This document shows positions 43,556-54,211 of a stretch of 64,000 nt of DNA, piece by piece (position 1 is the first letter of the stretch; each line of letters opens with the position of its first letter). The notes below the pieces were generated by a model that worked only from the letters and a program-made list of their open reading frames with translations, was not told where the DNA came from and ran no database searches. Position numbers and translations under genes: made by a program. This stretch comes from Levilactobacillus mulengensis (lineage in GTDB: Bacteria; Bacillota; Bacilli; Lactobacillales; Lactobacillaceae), in the NCBI RefSeq assembly GCF_003946045.1, contig NZ_RHNW01000001.1:1-64000 (forward strand), read 5' to 3'.

Positions 43556-44731
43556 CTATGAAAGCTCAGGCACGGTGACCCTGGCGAACCCCAGCAGGGC
43601 GAGTAGTGTGAAAATGGCACCCACGAGAAACACGCCGCTTACACCGATCACGGCAGAAATCAGGCCACCCAGCATCATGCCAGCGGGGAGGGCCAGGTTA
43701 GATGCCGCTAGCATGGCACCGTTGACGCGCCCCAGAATACTGACGGGAGTGGTTGACTGGATCAGCGTGAAAACGGCCACGTTGATGGTCCCAGCTCCCA
43801 GGCCAATGAGCAGACGCATGATAAAGGTCATGGCGACGGTCGGCAGGGCTACCATGCCGATGACGGCCACACTAACCAGGGTGAGGGAAAGAATCATTTT
43901 ACGCTTGAGCGGGATCTTCAAGGCAGCGGCTGCCACGTTGCCGAGAATCACGCCAACCATGAGGGCTACCTGCATGACGCCGTAAACGAAGCTCGTGCTG
44001 TGCAGGTTCTCTCTGACCCAAATCACGTTGAGACTCATGATGGGCCCTAGCGCCAGGTTGATGATCAAGGCCAGTGTGCAGATGGCGCGGAGTATGGCGG
44101 TTCGGTTGATATATTTAAGACCGGCATCCCAGTGGTCCTGCGGGTCGCTAGCGGCGGACATGGCGAGAACCTCGTGGTGTTGATGGTGAACGACGGAGAC
44201 GCAGAGCAACGAGATACCAAATGTAGCGGCGTTGAGCCACATGAAATCGGCCAGAGAGGCCCACGCAATCAGCGTGCTGCCGACCAGCATGCCAATCATC
44301 TGAGCGACCATGGTGCACCCTTGGTTTAAACCATTTGCTTTGGCCAATGACTCGCGTTCTACCAACTGGGGAATCAGGGTATCTTCGGCGGGGTTAAAGA
44401 AGGTCCCAACAAACCGGGTGGCAAAGAGAATCAAAATGAACGGCAGGAGTGTGATGGTACGCTGCCCGTAGATGGCACCGGCGACCACCATGATCAACAT
44501 TTGGCAGACGTCGACACGCCGCATAAGTTGCGTTTTCACGTGTCGGTCGGCGACAAAGCCGGTAATCAGATTCATCAAGACCAACAAGTTAAAGGCGCCG
44601 GAAATGATGCCGACCAATAAGGAACTCTTGGTCAAATCGTATAGGTACCAAGCAATCGCAATGTCAAATAAGTTATTTCCAAAACTAGAGACTGTTTCAC
44701 CGGCCAATAGGATGTAGAAGAGTCGGGTCAT
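43556..44731 (-). CDS. MFS transporter (MFS_3-like exporter)
   Basis: 391 aa from the ATG with a gggaggtaac site; the frame is open for 40 more codons upstream but these are unlike family N-termini. MFS loop-2 GFVADRHVKTQLMRR, FFNPAEDTLIPQLV and about 12 helices match the macrolide-efflux-like MFS_3/enterobactin-exporter type. Substrate unknown. Confidence 0.85.
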   Translation of the reverse strand: MTRLFYILLAGETVSSFGNNLFDIAIAWYLYDLTKSSLLVGIISGAFNLLVLMNLITGFVADRHVKTQLMRRVDVCQMLIMVVAGAIYGQRTITLLPFILILFATRFVGTFFNPAEDTLIPQLVERESLAKANGLNQGCTMVAQMIGMLVGSTLIAWASLADFMWLNAATFGISLLCVSVVHHQHHEVLAMSAASDPQDHWDAGLKYINRTAILRAICTLALIINLALGPIMSLNVIWVRENLHSTSFVYGVMQVALMVGVILGNVAAAALKIPLKRKMILSLTLVSVAVIGMVALPTVAMTFIMRLLIGLGAGTINVAVFTLIQSTTPVSILGRVNGAMLAASNLALPAGMMLGGLISAVIGVSGVFLVGAIFTLLALLGFARVTVPELS

Positions 44732-44859
44732 GGCGTTACCTCCCCAGATATAATTGTGTTTCATTATAAAGGGTGTCATAAATGGTGTGGGGACAGGGAA
44801 CTTGGTAAGTTCAGTGTAGAGATGATTCACGATGATTGTCAGAAAAATCAAAATAGTTC

Positions 44860-44888
44860 TTGACGATTAGGATATTTACGTGTATAGT
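44860..44888 (+). promoter_or_regulatory. Strong promoter upstream of kup
   Basis: TTGACG - 17 bp - TATAGT. The start would be near 44895, only about 110 nt before a strong terminator. Confidence 0.75.
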
Positions 44889-44894
44889 TACTTA

Positions 44895-45007
44895 TTAGAG
44901 TTTAAGAGATGCTAATAACGTGATTCAGAGAGATTGGTTAGCAAGCCGGAGTTTCTTAGATTTTAAAATAGTCCGCTCGTTCGCAAGGAACGAGGGGCTA
45001 TTTTTTT
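44895..45007 (+). ncRNA. Candidate small RNA or terminated leader before kup
   Basis: Short transcription unit defined by a strong promoter and a terminator whose stem pairs gctcgttc with gaacgag, plus a flanking atagtcc/ggctat pairing and T7 (44969-45007). The body includes a tgctaa/ttagca hairpin. No reading frame of note. A second promoter lies after it, so it may be an independent sRNA; alternatively it is an attenuator for kup. I see no T-box or ydaO (c-di-AMP) signature. Confidence 0.55.
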
Positions 45008-45133
45008 GCGCTTTTTTAGGTTGGAAAACGCCGCGGGGCCTGATTTCGGGCCGTCACTGCGCGACAACAGTTTCACCCCAAGTAGGCTTGCCCGGTAATT
45101 CGGTTAGTGAGTAACGTAATTACCCCCGAATCT

Positions 45134-45162
45134 TTGGGGTTTGTCCGCAGAATCGCTATCAT
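45134..45162 (+). promoter_or_regulatory. Possible kup promoter
   Basis: TTGGGG - 17 bp - TATCAT, 30 bp before the kup start. Confidence 0.45.
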
Positions 45163-45192
45163 GGGTATCAGAATTCAAGGGAGGTCTGAGCC

Positions 45193-47196
45193 ATGAAAAC
45201 CACGACGCGTACGCTATCGGGACTGGGGATGTTGATCACCCTGGGTATCGTCTATGGGGACATCGGCACTTCACCGCTCTACGTCATGAACGCAATCATT
45301 GATGCGGCGGGCCGGCGGGGGATGACGGCCGCGACGCCCATCATGTTGGGAAGCGTCTCCCTGATTTTTTGGACGCTGATGTTGATTACCACGATTAAAT
45401 ACATTCTGTTGGCGATGCGGGCGGATAACCGCGATGAGGGCGGTATCTTTGCCCTGTACGCCTTGGTGCGGACACAGGCCAAGTGGTTGATTGTTCCCGC
45501 GCTGATTGGTGGTGCGGCCATTTTAGCAGACGGGACGTTGACCCCCGCGGTGACCGTGACCTCGGCAATTGAGGGGCTCAAGGGCCAGATGATTGGGCCG
45601 GTGCATTTCAGCGTCAATCAGGGCTGGGTCCTACTGGTAGTGACCGGTATCTTGCTGGGACTGTTTCTGATTCAACGCTTCGGCACGCAGATGATTGGCT
45701 GGTCGTTTGGCCCATTAATGTTGATCTGGTTTAGTTTTATTGGGGTGATGGGTCTGCAAAATTTGCTGGCGGTGCCGGGGATGTTACGGGCATTGTCGCC
45801 GGTCTACGCTGTGAAAATTCTCTTTAGTCCGGTCAACCGCCAGGGAATCTTCATCCTGGGGAGCATTTTCCTGGCAACGACCGGGGCGGAGGCGTTGTAC
45901 TCAGACATGGGGCAGGTCGGCAAGCGCAATATTTACGGTACCTGGCCGTTCGTGTACGCCATGCTGATGCTGAGCTATTTGGGCCAGGGGGCATGGGTGA
46001 TTCGCCACGGAGCGGCCTTGGCAGCGGCTCATCCGGTGAACCCCTTTTACGCGATGGTCCCGGCACGCTGGCAGTGGTTTGCGATTGTCATTGCTACGAT
46101 TGCGGCCATCATCGCGTCGCAGGCGTTGATCACGGGCTCCTACACGTTGGTCCACGAAGCCATCGGGCTGAAATTACTGCCGCGGCTGCGGATTAAATTT
46201 CCGGGCAACGTGAAGAGTCAGCTGTACGTCGGTGCGGTCAATTGGTTGCTGTGTGCCGTGACGCTGAGCATCGTGTGGTTTTTTCAAACGTCCAGTCACA
46301 TGGAGGCGGCGTACGGCCTGGCCATTACGCTGACGATGTTGATGACGACGTTGTTGCTACACGCCTTTCTACTGCAGCGGGGTCACCGCGTCCTGGCACA
46401 GGTGTACGTGGTGGCGTTTGGCCTGTTGGAAAGCTTGTTTCTGGTGGCCAGCTTGGCAAAATTTGTGCACGGTGGGTACGTGACGGTATTGCTCACGCTG
46501 GCGATTCTGACCGTGATGATTTTCTGGCACGCGGGCAATCTACGGCGAGATGCGCATTTGGCAGAGGCGGAAAACGTGTCGCTGATGGACTTCGTGCCGC
46601 AGCTAGACGCGTTGAGCCAGGACGACCAGGTGCCGCCGTTTGCGACTAATTTGGTGTACATCGGGCACGTGGGGACAGATTATGCGGTCAAGCGGGCAAC
46701 GGTCTACTCCATTTTGGACCAGCAGCCCAAGCGCGCCAAGGTCTACTGGTTCGTGACGGTGAACGAGACGGATACGCCGTATGAGTGCGCGTACACGGTG
46801 GAACAGCTGGGGTCGCGGAGTGTGATGGACGTGCAGCTGTACCTCGGATTCAAGAAGCCCCAGCGGTTAAACGTCTACTTGCGCCAAATTGTGAATGACT
46901 TGCTAAAGGAGGGCTTGCTGGACGACCAAACGCCGCGATATTCCAGTATTCCGGGCCGGCGCGTGGGTAATTTTAAGTTCGTCATGCTGAACCAGCAGTT
47001 CCAGGACCTGGGTGCGCAGGAGGACTTGCCAACACTCGACCGCCTGCTAATCGGCGGACGCTTGCTGCTGCAGCGAATTTCACTGTCGCCACAACGCTGG
47101 TACGGCCTGGCCTTCAGCGACGTGGTCGAGGAGCGGGTGCCGCTGTTCATTGGTCACCAGCCCGACCGGACCTTGCGGCGGAATCGGGTGGAGTAG
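45193..47196 (+). CDS. kup: KUP-family potassium uptake protein
   Basis: 667-aa HAK/KUP transporter. N-terminal [17 protein letters not shown] signature, 12 or so helices to about residue 430, and a cytoplasmic C-terminal domain. Imports K+ with H+. Family members in lactic acid bacteria respond to c-di-AMP, but no such element is visible upstream. Ribosome site gggaggt. Confidence 0.94.
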   Translation: MKTTTRTLSGLGMLITLGIVYGDIGTSPLYVMNAIIDAAGRRGMTAATPIMLGSVSLIFWTLMLITTIKYILLAMRADNRDEGGIFALYALVRTQAKWLIVPALIGGAAILADGTLTPAVTVTSAIEGLKGQMIGPVHFSVNQGWVLLVVTGILLGLFLIQRFGTQMIGWSFGPLMLIWFSFIGVMGLQNLLAVPGMLRALSPVYAVKILFSPVNRQGIFILGSIFLATTGAEALYSDMGQVGKRNIYGTWPFVYAMLMLSYLGQGAWVIRHGAALAAAHPVNPFYAMVPARWQWFAIVIATIAAIIASQALITGSYTLVHEAIGLKLLPRLRIKFPGNVKSQLYVGAVNWLLCAVTLSIVWFFQTSSHMEAAYGLAITLTMLMTTLLLHAFLLQRGHRVLAQVYVVAFGLLESLFLVASLAKFVHGGYVTVLLTLAILTVMIFWHAGNLRRDAHLAEAENVSLMDFVPQLDALSQDDQVPPFATNLVYIGHVGTDYAVKRATVYSILDQQPKRAKVYWFVTVNETDTPYECAYTVEQLGSRSVMDVQLYLGFKKPQRLNVYLRQIVNDLLKEGLLDDQTPRYSSIPGRRVGNFKFVMLNQQFQDLGAQEDLPTLDRLLIGGRLLLQRISLSPQRWYGLAFSDVVEERVPLFIGHQPDRTLRRNRVE

Positions 47197-47204
47197 TGAT
47201 AGAG

Positions 47205-47240
47205 AGCTTGAGGCCATCTTCCTGTTGAGCGGAGGTGGCT
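47205..47240 (+). terminator. kup terminator
   Basis: ggccatcttcc / ggaggtggc stem (one wobble and one bulge) followed by tttta. Confidence 0.55.
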
Positions 47241-47261
47241 TTTATTATAAGATTTATTGCG

Positions 47262-47385
47262 GATTTGGCGGATGGCGTTTTAGTAATTGTTAATGGGTTG
47301 TGACTGAGGTATGCTAGAGAAGCAAGTTAAAGGAAAACAGCACTTTTGGAAAAATGGGATCCCGGTGTGACGGCGTTTGTTTAGT
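47262..47385 (+). promoter_or_regulatory. Probable relic CRISPR leader
   Basis: AT-rich sequence directly before the first CRISPR repeat, with a -10-like tatgct at about 47310. The array's terminal, degenerate repeat is on the far side, which places the leader here. A stretch gcggatttggcggatggcgt is echoed at about 47618 as gcgaatttagcagatgacgt. Confidence 0.4.
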
Positions 47386-47474
47386 GTATTCCCCACGGAT
47401 GTGGGGGTGATCCGCATGCAACAGCTTCGTGGCAAAGAAGGTGCACGTATTCCCTACGGAGGTGGGGGTGAATT
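47386..47474 (+). CRISPR. Minimal type I-E-like CRISPR relic (2 repeats, 1 spacer)
   Basis: Repeat 1 (47386-47413, 28 nt) begins gtattccccacggatg and ends tgggggtgatcc; its palindromic CCCCAC...GTGGGG core is the type I-E pattern of lactobacilli. The spacer is 33 nt (47414-47446), exactly the type I-E length. Repeat 2 (47447-47474) differs at two internal positions and at its 3' end (tgaatt), as terminal repeats do. No cas genes are in the window. Confidence 0.88.
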
Positions 47475-47738
47475 TTAGTGTTATTTAGTTTTGTCAGCGG
47501 GGTATCGGAATATAAGGTTGGCCCTTAACAAGGCTAACAGGTCATAGCACCATATCAGTTGAAAGATACATTGATTTAAAAATCAAAGTGTTTTTTAATT
47601 ATCATCAAGCTTATAGCGAATTTAGCAGATGACGTCTTATTTGTTGCTAACAGAGTATCACCAGAGTGTGATGAGAAAATGGCACTTACCATATTGAAAC
47701 ATCAAGTGTTAATTATTAATCGGATATGGGGAAAAAAG

Positions 47739-47858
47739 ATGAAATTATTTGAAAATATGAAGCTATCACGAGGCACTAAAGTTCTTATGGTTATGGCAGT
47801 GGTCGCAAAAGTCATCGAGTACCTGCTTGATTATCTTACGAATCGTTGTTCTGAATGA
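47739..47858 (+). CDS. Possible 39-aa membrane peptide
   Basis: Short frame starting MKLFENMKLSRGTKVLMV with a hydrophobic middle (VLMVMAVVAKVIEYLLDYL) and a ggggaa ribosome-like site 8 bp upstream. A strong terminator follows 85 bp later. It resembles small hydrophobic peptides such as type I toxins in general shape only; coding status is unproven. Nothing else with coding character is seen in 47475-48066. Confidence 0.35.
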   Translation: MKLFENMKLSRGTKVLMVMAVVAKVIEYLLDYLTNRCSE

Positions 47859-47943
47859 TTGTTTCTAGAGGGCTTAGCCACGTTTAATTTGAAAAGGATT
47901 CCTCTAGTTGACCGCAACACAGAAAGAATGACCACTTAGACTA

Positions 47944-47990
47944 AATAGAGGATGGCATCTTCGAAAAATAAGGATGCCATCTTCTATTTG
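47944..47990 (+). terminator. Terminator
   Basis: aatagaggatggcatc / gatgccatcttctatt, 16 bp with one wobble, plus a weak T tail; it would end the small-peptide transcript. Confidence 0.7.
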
Positions 47991-48014
47991 GTTTGTTTCA
48001 ATGCAAAACAGCCA

Positions 48015-48049
48015 ACAAAAAAGGAAACCCCGAAAACAAAGGGTTTCCT
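48015..48049 (-). terminator. Permease gene terminator
   Basis: Minus-strand aggaaaccc / gggtttcct stem followed by T6. Confidence 0.85.
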
Positions 48050-48066
48050 CACAAAGCACAAATCAA

Positions 48067-49578
48067 TTAATTTTCGTCAGCAGGACTTTCATCCTTAGAA
48101 GCACGCTTTTGTGCGTTGTAGTAGAAGATCCAGGCGACGGCCCCGAAGAAGATAGGCCCGATGATCGTCCAGAAGGCGGTCATGTAGTCGTGATCCAGGA
48201 TTGGTTGGAGACAGGTAAACCCAATCCCACCGACCAAGATGACCAGCACGACCGTCACAATGACGTTCGTCCACAGGCGACTCTTGAAGATGACAAATGG
48301 CCGTTCTAGGTCCGTCCGACGCTTGAAGAATGGGAAGGCCCCAATCAAGAACAGGTAAGGGAAGGACGTTGACACGTTCCCCATATCCGTCAAAATCAAG
48401 TAGAACTCGTTAGCCGCGTTACCCCCAAAGGCAACCAGGAAGATGAACACAGCAACCACGATAGCTTGGACCCACATCGCGTAACCGGGCATGCCGGCCT
48501 TGTTTAACTTCGTCATCCGGGCTGGCCACAATTTTGGTGAAGACCCGACGATGAAGGACTTCAATGGTGAGTAGACCAGAACGAAGAAGGAACCCAGGTA
48601 AGCCATGAACATGCTCAACCCAGTTAACCGGGCTAACACGTGGCCCATCGTCAATGAAGCAGCACCGGAGAGGCCCATGGCTTTACCCAAGACCAGTCCC
48701 AAGTTGTTCATCAACACGTAGGTAATGTTCCCCAGGTTGACTTGACTCTTGCCCAACACTTGGGTCCAGTTGGCACTGATCCCCCAGAGGAAGATGGACA
48801 GGGAGTACATGATGGTAATGGCAATCGTTGAAATGATCAATCCCTTAGGGAAGGTCTTTTCAGGCTTGTCCATACTGTCGGTGATGCCTCCCATGGATTC
48901 CATCCCGGCGTAGGCGAAGACCGCGTACGTCACGAAGGATAACAGCGCCATTGGTGAAGAGAATTGCGGATTTGGCGAGGCCACGAAGCTGTGAATCCCG
49001 TTGATGGGTTCAGCGAGTTGACCGTGATTTAAAATGACGATCACGATGCTGGCGATGAAGAAGACCCCGGTCAAGATCATCACGAAGATCCCCCCCAATG
49101 AGGAAATCTTAGCGATGGAGTTGATTCCCCGTGATGCGAAGAAAGTCACGGCGAGAATCCACACGATTCCCAACAGACCGATTGTTTGCGTGGAGCTCAG
49201 TCCTAAGAAGGACCAAGTTTGCGTTTGGTCGGAGCCGGAAATCAGCGTTGACAGGGGAATCCACACCTTCGTTGAGGTTGATAACATCCAGATGATCCAG
49301 GATGACAGCCAAATGAAGGTCCCAATGAAGGCCCATTTTTCACCGATGGAACCGGCTAACCAAGAATAAATGCCTCCCTTGGCTTCCTTAAACGAAGACC
49401 CGTATTCCGCCAGCATTAAAGCACTTGGCAAGAAGAACAGGAGTGCCGCTAAAATGTACCAGATGATACTTGCGTAACCCATTTGATCATAGGCAACCGT
49501 CGTGTTGGCAAAGCCGTAGATGGCCGTGAAGATCATTAAGATCAGACTCGAAAGTCCAATCTTCTTTTGTTTAGTCAT
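48067..49578 (-). CDS. APC amino-acid permease (YjeM/GadC-like)
   Basis: 503 aa, about 12 transmembrane helices, N-terminus KKIGLSSLILMIFTAIYGFANTTVAYDQMGY, typical of the glutamate:GABA-antiporter branch of the APC superfamily (YjeM subgroup). No decarboxylase gene is adjacent, so an acid-resistance antiport role is not supported; general amino acid uptake is the safer call. The dipeptidase gene lies immediately upstream on the same strand (45 bp), suggesting peptide breakdown and amino acid transport together. Confidence 0.85.
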   Translation of the reverse strand: MTKQKKIGLSSLILMIFTAIYGFANTTVAYDQMGYASIIWYILAALLFFLPSALMLAEYGSSFKEAKGGIYSWLAGSIGEKWAFIGTFIWLSSWIIWMLSTSTKVWIPLSTLISGSDQTQTWSFLGLSSTQTIGLLGIVWILAVTFFASRGINSIAKISSLGGIFVMILTGVFFIASIVIVILNHGQLAEPINGIHSFVASPNPQFSSPMALLSFVTYAVFAYAGMESMGGITDSMDKPEKTFPKGLIISTIAITIMYSLSIFLWGISANWTQVLGKSQVNLGNITYVLMNNLGLVLGKAMGLSGAASLTMGHVLARLTGLSMFMAYLGSFFVLVYSPLKSFIVGSSPKLWPARMTKLNKAGMPGYAMWVQAIVVAVFIFLVAFGGNAANEFYLILTDMGNVSTSFPYLFLIGAFPFFKRRTDLERPFVIFKSRLWTNVIVTVVLVILVGGIGFTCLQPILDHDYMTAFWTIIGPIFFGAVAWIFYYNAQKRASKDESPADEN

Positions 49579-49623
49579 TTTTAATATCTCCCATTATATG
49601 TGGTGACGATTGGTTCACCCGTC

Positions 49624-51039
49624 TTATAAATTAAGGTCCTGATGGTAATTCAACGGACCCATGTCGGTGGCCTTGGTGATCAAGGTCGCGGCTAGCTCGC
49701 GGTAGCGCTTAATTCCCAATGTAGCGTTCGCGTTCGCCTGTTGCGTTAAGTAATGGTTGAGCTCGATGCCAGTCAGCTGTTGACCGGTGGCATCCGTTTG
49801 TTTCACGGACTGTTTAAAGGCAATCCGCAGGTCCTTTTGCACGGCACTGACCGTTGGCCAAGCCTCGTGGTAGTGGGCATCCAGCAAGACGCTCACTAAC
49901 TTGTAGACCCAGTAAGCAGACTGGTCGTCATAGGTTTCGGCGCCCAAGTGATAGGCCTCTGGCGTGCTGTCGATGCCGGCGTAGAAGGGCACGTAGACGC
50001 TCTGTGCGGCGACACCCATGGCCAGCCACTGAATCCCAGCCAAAGCGGGATCCATGTCGGGCCGGAGCTGAAGCACGTGAGATTCTTGGGTCTTGGCCAA
50101 ACTGATTGGCCGAAACGCAGTCTTCTCAGTGGCGGAACCGGCACCCACCGGATCGTACGGCGTGCCCTCGAAATGGCTGCTCAGGTAGGCCTGGGCCTCG
50201 TCCACAGCCAGCAGGTGGTCGGCGTACTGAATAAAGGGAAGCTTAAATGATTGCGGTTCTTGGGCCACTTGAGGGGTGAAACGACGTTGGCCGTCCCAGA
50301 CCCGTGGCGTATTGTAGTACAGATCCGACTGATCCTGGGTCCCAAAGATGTCGCGCCAGATGAACCGGTCACTGTGCGGGTTCAGGTGGTTGGTCACCAC
50401 AAAACGCTTGAGATTCCGAGCGTAAAGGAAGTTCGCGTCATCGTGGAAATCAATAGCTTGAATCGCCATTTGATTGGCGACGACCGCGTAACCGTTAGCC
50501 GGGATCCGCTGAGCGACCCAGTAGTGACCCGCACCCGTTTCCAGGTACCAGGCTTCCTGCTGGTCGGCAAACAAAATACCGTTGGACTCGCTGGTCCCGT
50601 ACGTTTCGACCAATTGGCCGAGGCGTAAGACACCTTCTCTGGCCGTCTTCACGTAGGGCAAAACGACGGTCACCATGGCTTCTTCACCGATGCCGTCTTT
50701 GACCAACGGATCGGCGCCAAGAACGCGTTCGTTGGAGTAGGTACTCTCCGTGGCGCTCATGGCCACACCGTACGCGTTGATACCATCTTCTTCAAACAGA
50801 CCATACTTGTCGGTCCATTCGGGGGTGGCGGTGTACTTCGCAGCCGTCAGGGGCAAGGGCATGGTGAAGCCGTTGTCGGTACTGACAAACTGTTGCGGCG
50901 TGGTTGTGGTCTTCGCAGGGTGGACGACGAAATGCTTGGGCCAAGCGGCCTTGGCATCTTCGTTACGCCCAATGATGACCGAGCCATCCACTGTGGCCCG
51001 GGGACCAATTAAAATACTGGTACATGCGGAATAATTCAA
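49624..51039 (-). CDS. pepD: C69-family dipeptidase
   Basis: 471-aa Ntn-hydrolase of the PepD family. The nucleophilic Cys6 in SACTSILIGPRAT is followed by SVIIGRNED and the later GEEAMVTVVLPYV and ETGAGHYWVAQRIP motifs. Cleaves a broad range of dipeptides in the cytoplasm. Ribosome site aaaggagag on minus. Followed by the amino-acid permease gene. Confidence 0.93.
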   Translation of the reverse strand: MNYSACTSILIGPRATVDGSVIIGRNEDAKAAWPKHFVVHPAKTTTTPQQFVSTDNGFTMPLPLTAAKYTATPEWTDKYGLFEEDGINAYGVAMSATESTYSNERVLGADPLVKDGIGEEAMVTVVLPYVKTAREGVLRLGQLVETYGTSESNGILFADQQEAWYLETGAGHYWVAQRIPANGYAVVANQMAIQAIDFHDDANFLYARNLKRFVVTNHLNPHSDRFIWRDIFGTQDQSDLYYNTPRVWDGQRRFTPQVAQEPQSFKLPFIQYADHLLAVDEAQAYLSSHFEGTPYDPVGAGSATEKTAFRPISLAKTQESHVLQLRPDMDPALAGIQWLAMGVAAQSVYVPFYAGIDSTPEAYHLGAETYDDQSAYWVYKLVSVLLDAHYHEAWPTVSAVQKDLRIAFKQSVKQTDATGQQLTGIELNHYLTQQANANATLGIKRYRELAATLITKATDMGPLNYHQDLNL

Positions 51040-51247
51040 TAGGGGCTCTCCTTTCTAAATTTGATTAGACTACAGTCCTAATCCTAGCATGTTTATTTTC
51101 GGTTCGATTAATTTCGGGGCGTTTTTAATTATTTTGTTTATAATTCTCATAAAAATAAATATTTATGCAGAAAGATTGCAAGCACTCCGGGGCTTTTGTG
51201 GTTAGTTGACCCGGCAAAGCCCCTCCTATCGCTGGTCAACGGCCCGT

Positions 51248-51279
51248 CGTTGTGGTTAAATAATTAAAACGACACAACG
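51248..51279 (+). promoter_or_regulatory. Inverted repeat before yitT
   Basis: cgttgtg / cacaacg separated by 18 bp, ending 18 bp before the yitT start and spanning AT-rich sequence likely to hold the promoter. A ggggctttt/aaagcccc pair lies just upstream (51192-51223). Either could be an operator. Confidence 0.35.
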
Positions 51280-51296
51280 CGTGAGAGGAGTATAAG

Positions 51297-52193
51297 ATGA
51301 GAAACACATTAGAAAGTAGACGCGAATTTGGGAAGCATCTCTTGATTTTAATTGGGTCCGCGCTGATTACCGCCATCGCCCTGAATGAATTTCTGGTTCC
51401 GGGGAAGATCTTTAGTGCCGGAATCAACGGGATTTCCCAGATTATTTCAACGTTATTAGAAATGGGTGGCATTCACCTGAGTACAGGGTGGTTCATCCTG
51501 CTGTTCAACATCCCCATCGGCCTGTTAGGCTGGTTCAAGGTCGGCCGGAGCTTCACCATCTACTCGATTGCCGTGGCGGTCCTGACCTCGCTGCTGGCCA
51601 TCGTGGTGCCCGTCAACAACATCTCCAACAATTCCCTGTTGGCGGCGCTGTTTGGCGGTATTCTGACCGGAATTGGCGTGGCCTATCCCCTGAAAAATGG
51701 GTTCTCGACCGGGGGCATGGACATCGTCGCCGTGGTGCTGGAGAAGACCACCGGCCGGACGATTGGGACGCTCATGATGATGATCAACTTTAGCATCGTG
51801 ATTTTGGCCGGATTTTTATTTGGCTGGGAAAGTGCTTTATACACAATCATCTCAATTTATGCAATGTCACGGGTCGTCGACAGCATTCACACCCGGCACC
51901 AAAAGCTGACGGCCTTCATTGTCACCACGAAGCAGGATGCCGTCATCGACGAACTGAATCAGACGCTGATTCGTGGGATCACGGTGATGCCGGCGTTCGG
52001 AGCTTACAGTCGCAAGGACAGCGCGGTCCTGATGACCGTTATTTCTCGGTATGAACTGTATGCCTTGGAGCACGCGGTCAAGGACGTCGACGCCAACGCC
52101 TTCGTGAACCTGGTCAACACTGTGGATATTGAAGGAAACTTCTACAACGAAACGGAACAGTTGAAGCTGAAGCAAGAAAGCGTCAAAAAGTAA
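51297..52193 (+). CDS. YitT family membrane protein
   Basis: 298 aa. N-terminal DUF161 membrane part with about five helices (LILIGSALITAIALNEFLVP, GWFILLFNIPIGLLGW and others) and a soluble C-terminal DUF2179 domain (about 210-285). Function unknown in general; related domains occur in lactobacillar stress loci. Ribosome site gagagga. Confidence 0.88.
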   Translation: MRNTLESRREFGKHLLILIGSALITAIALNEFLVPGKIFSAGINGISQIISTLLEMGGIHLSTGWFILLFNIPIGLLGWFKVGRSFTIYSIAVAVLTSLLAIVVPVNNISNNSLLAALFGGILTGIGVAYPLKNGFSTGGMDIVAVVLEKTTGRTIGTLMMMINFSIVILAGFLFGWESALYTIISIYAMSRVVDSIHTRHQKLTAFIVTTKQDAVIDELNQTLIRGITVMPAFGAYSRKDSAVLMTVISRYELYALEHAVKDVDANAFVNLVNTVDIEGNFYNETEQLKLKQESVKK

Positions 52194-52201
52194 GCTGATT
52201 C

Positions 52202-52230
52202 TTGCTCCGACACGGACTTACCGGTATAAT
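52202..52230 (+). promoter_or_regulatory. Tautomerase gene promoter
   Basis: TTGCTC - 17 bp - TATAAT, 34 bp before the start. Confidence 0.7.
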
Positions 52231-52264
52231 ATGACTATTCACATACAGAAGGGAACGAGATTAA

Positions 52265-52453
52265 ATGCCAATTGTTAACATCGATTTGATTGCTGGCCGT
52301 TCACAAGACCAATTGAAGGCCTTGGTTCAAGACGTCACCACTGCTGTAACCAAGAACACCGGCGCTCCAGCCGAACACGTGCACGTCATCTTACGCGAAA
52401 TGCAGCCTAACCGTTACGGTGTGGCCGGCGTTTTGAAGAGCGACGAAAAGTAA
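52265..52453 (+). CDS. 4-oxalocrotonate tautomerase-like protein
   Basis: 62 aa, MPIVNIDLIAGRS; the N-terminal Pro exposed after Met removal is the catalytic base of this family. One of the short hexamer-forming tautomerases; the physiological substrate in lactic acid bacteria is unknown. Own promoter and terminator. Confidence 0.9.
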   Translation: MPIVNIDLIAGRSQDQLKALVQDVTTAVTKNTGAPAEHVHVILREMQPNRYGVAGVLKSDEK

Positions 52454-52474
52454 TAAATATTTGCGAAAACTTAT

Positions 52475-52518
52475 AAACCGCCACCAAGCCCGATATACCG
52501 GTATTGGTGGCGGTTTCA
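52475..52518 (+). terminator. Terminator after the tautomerase gene
   Basis: aaccgccaccaa / ttggtggcggtt, 12 bp perfect, then ttt. Confidence 0.85.
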
Positions 52519-52531
52519 TTTTGAAAAACGT

Positions 52532-52560
52532 TTGGCTAACGCGGTCGTTTTCGGTATACT
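52532..52560 (+). promoter_or_regulatory. glpK promoter
   Basis: TTGGCT - 17 bp - TATACT, about 68 bp before glpK. Confidence 0.65.
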
Positions 52561-52625
52561 AGTAACAAGTGCGACATCACGGCAAAATTAGGCCGTCGCT
52601 AACGAACGAATGAATGGAGAGTTGA

Positions 52626-54131
<1,506 letters not shown>

Positions 54132-54145
54132 TTGAAAATAAAACG

Positions 54146-54188
54146 AAACGGCTCACCACTGCAGCTTGTAGACGGGTGAGCCGTTTTT
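54146..54188 (+). terminator. glpK terminator
   Basis: aaacggctcacc / gggtgagccgttt with T5, directly before the next gene. Confidence 0.9.
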
Positions 54189-54211
54189 CGTTAGAGATGG
54201 GGGATATGAGG

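Noticed and set aside
44732-44851. 40-residue N-terminal extension of the MFS exporter
   Set aside because: The strong gggaggt site precedes the internal ATG and the extension does not look like an MFS N-terminus.
44895-45007. T-box or ydaO (c-di-AMP) riboswitch before kup
   Set aside because: Neither the T-box antiterminator sequence nor the ydaO core motifs are present.
52521-52545. Catabolite-repression (cre) site near glpK
   Set aside because: tgaaaaacgtttgg is one base off the spacing of the cre consensus; too weak to claim.
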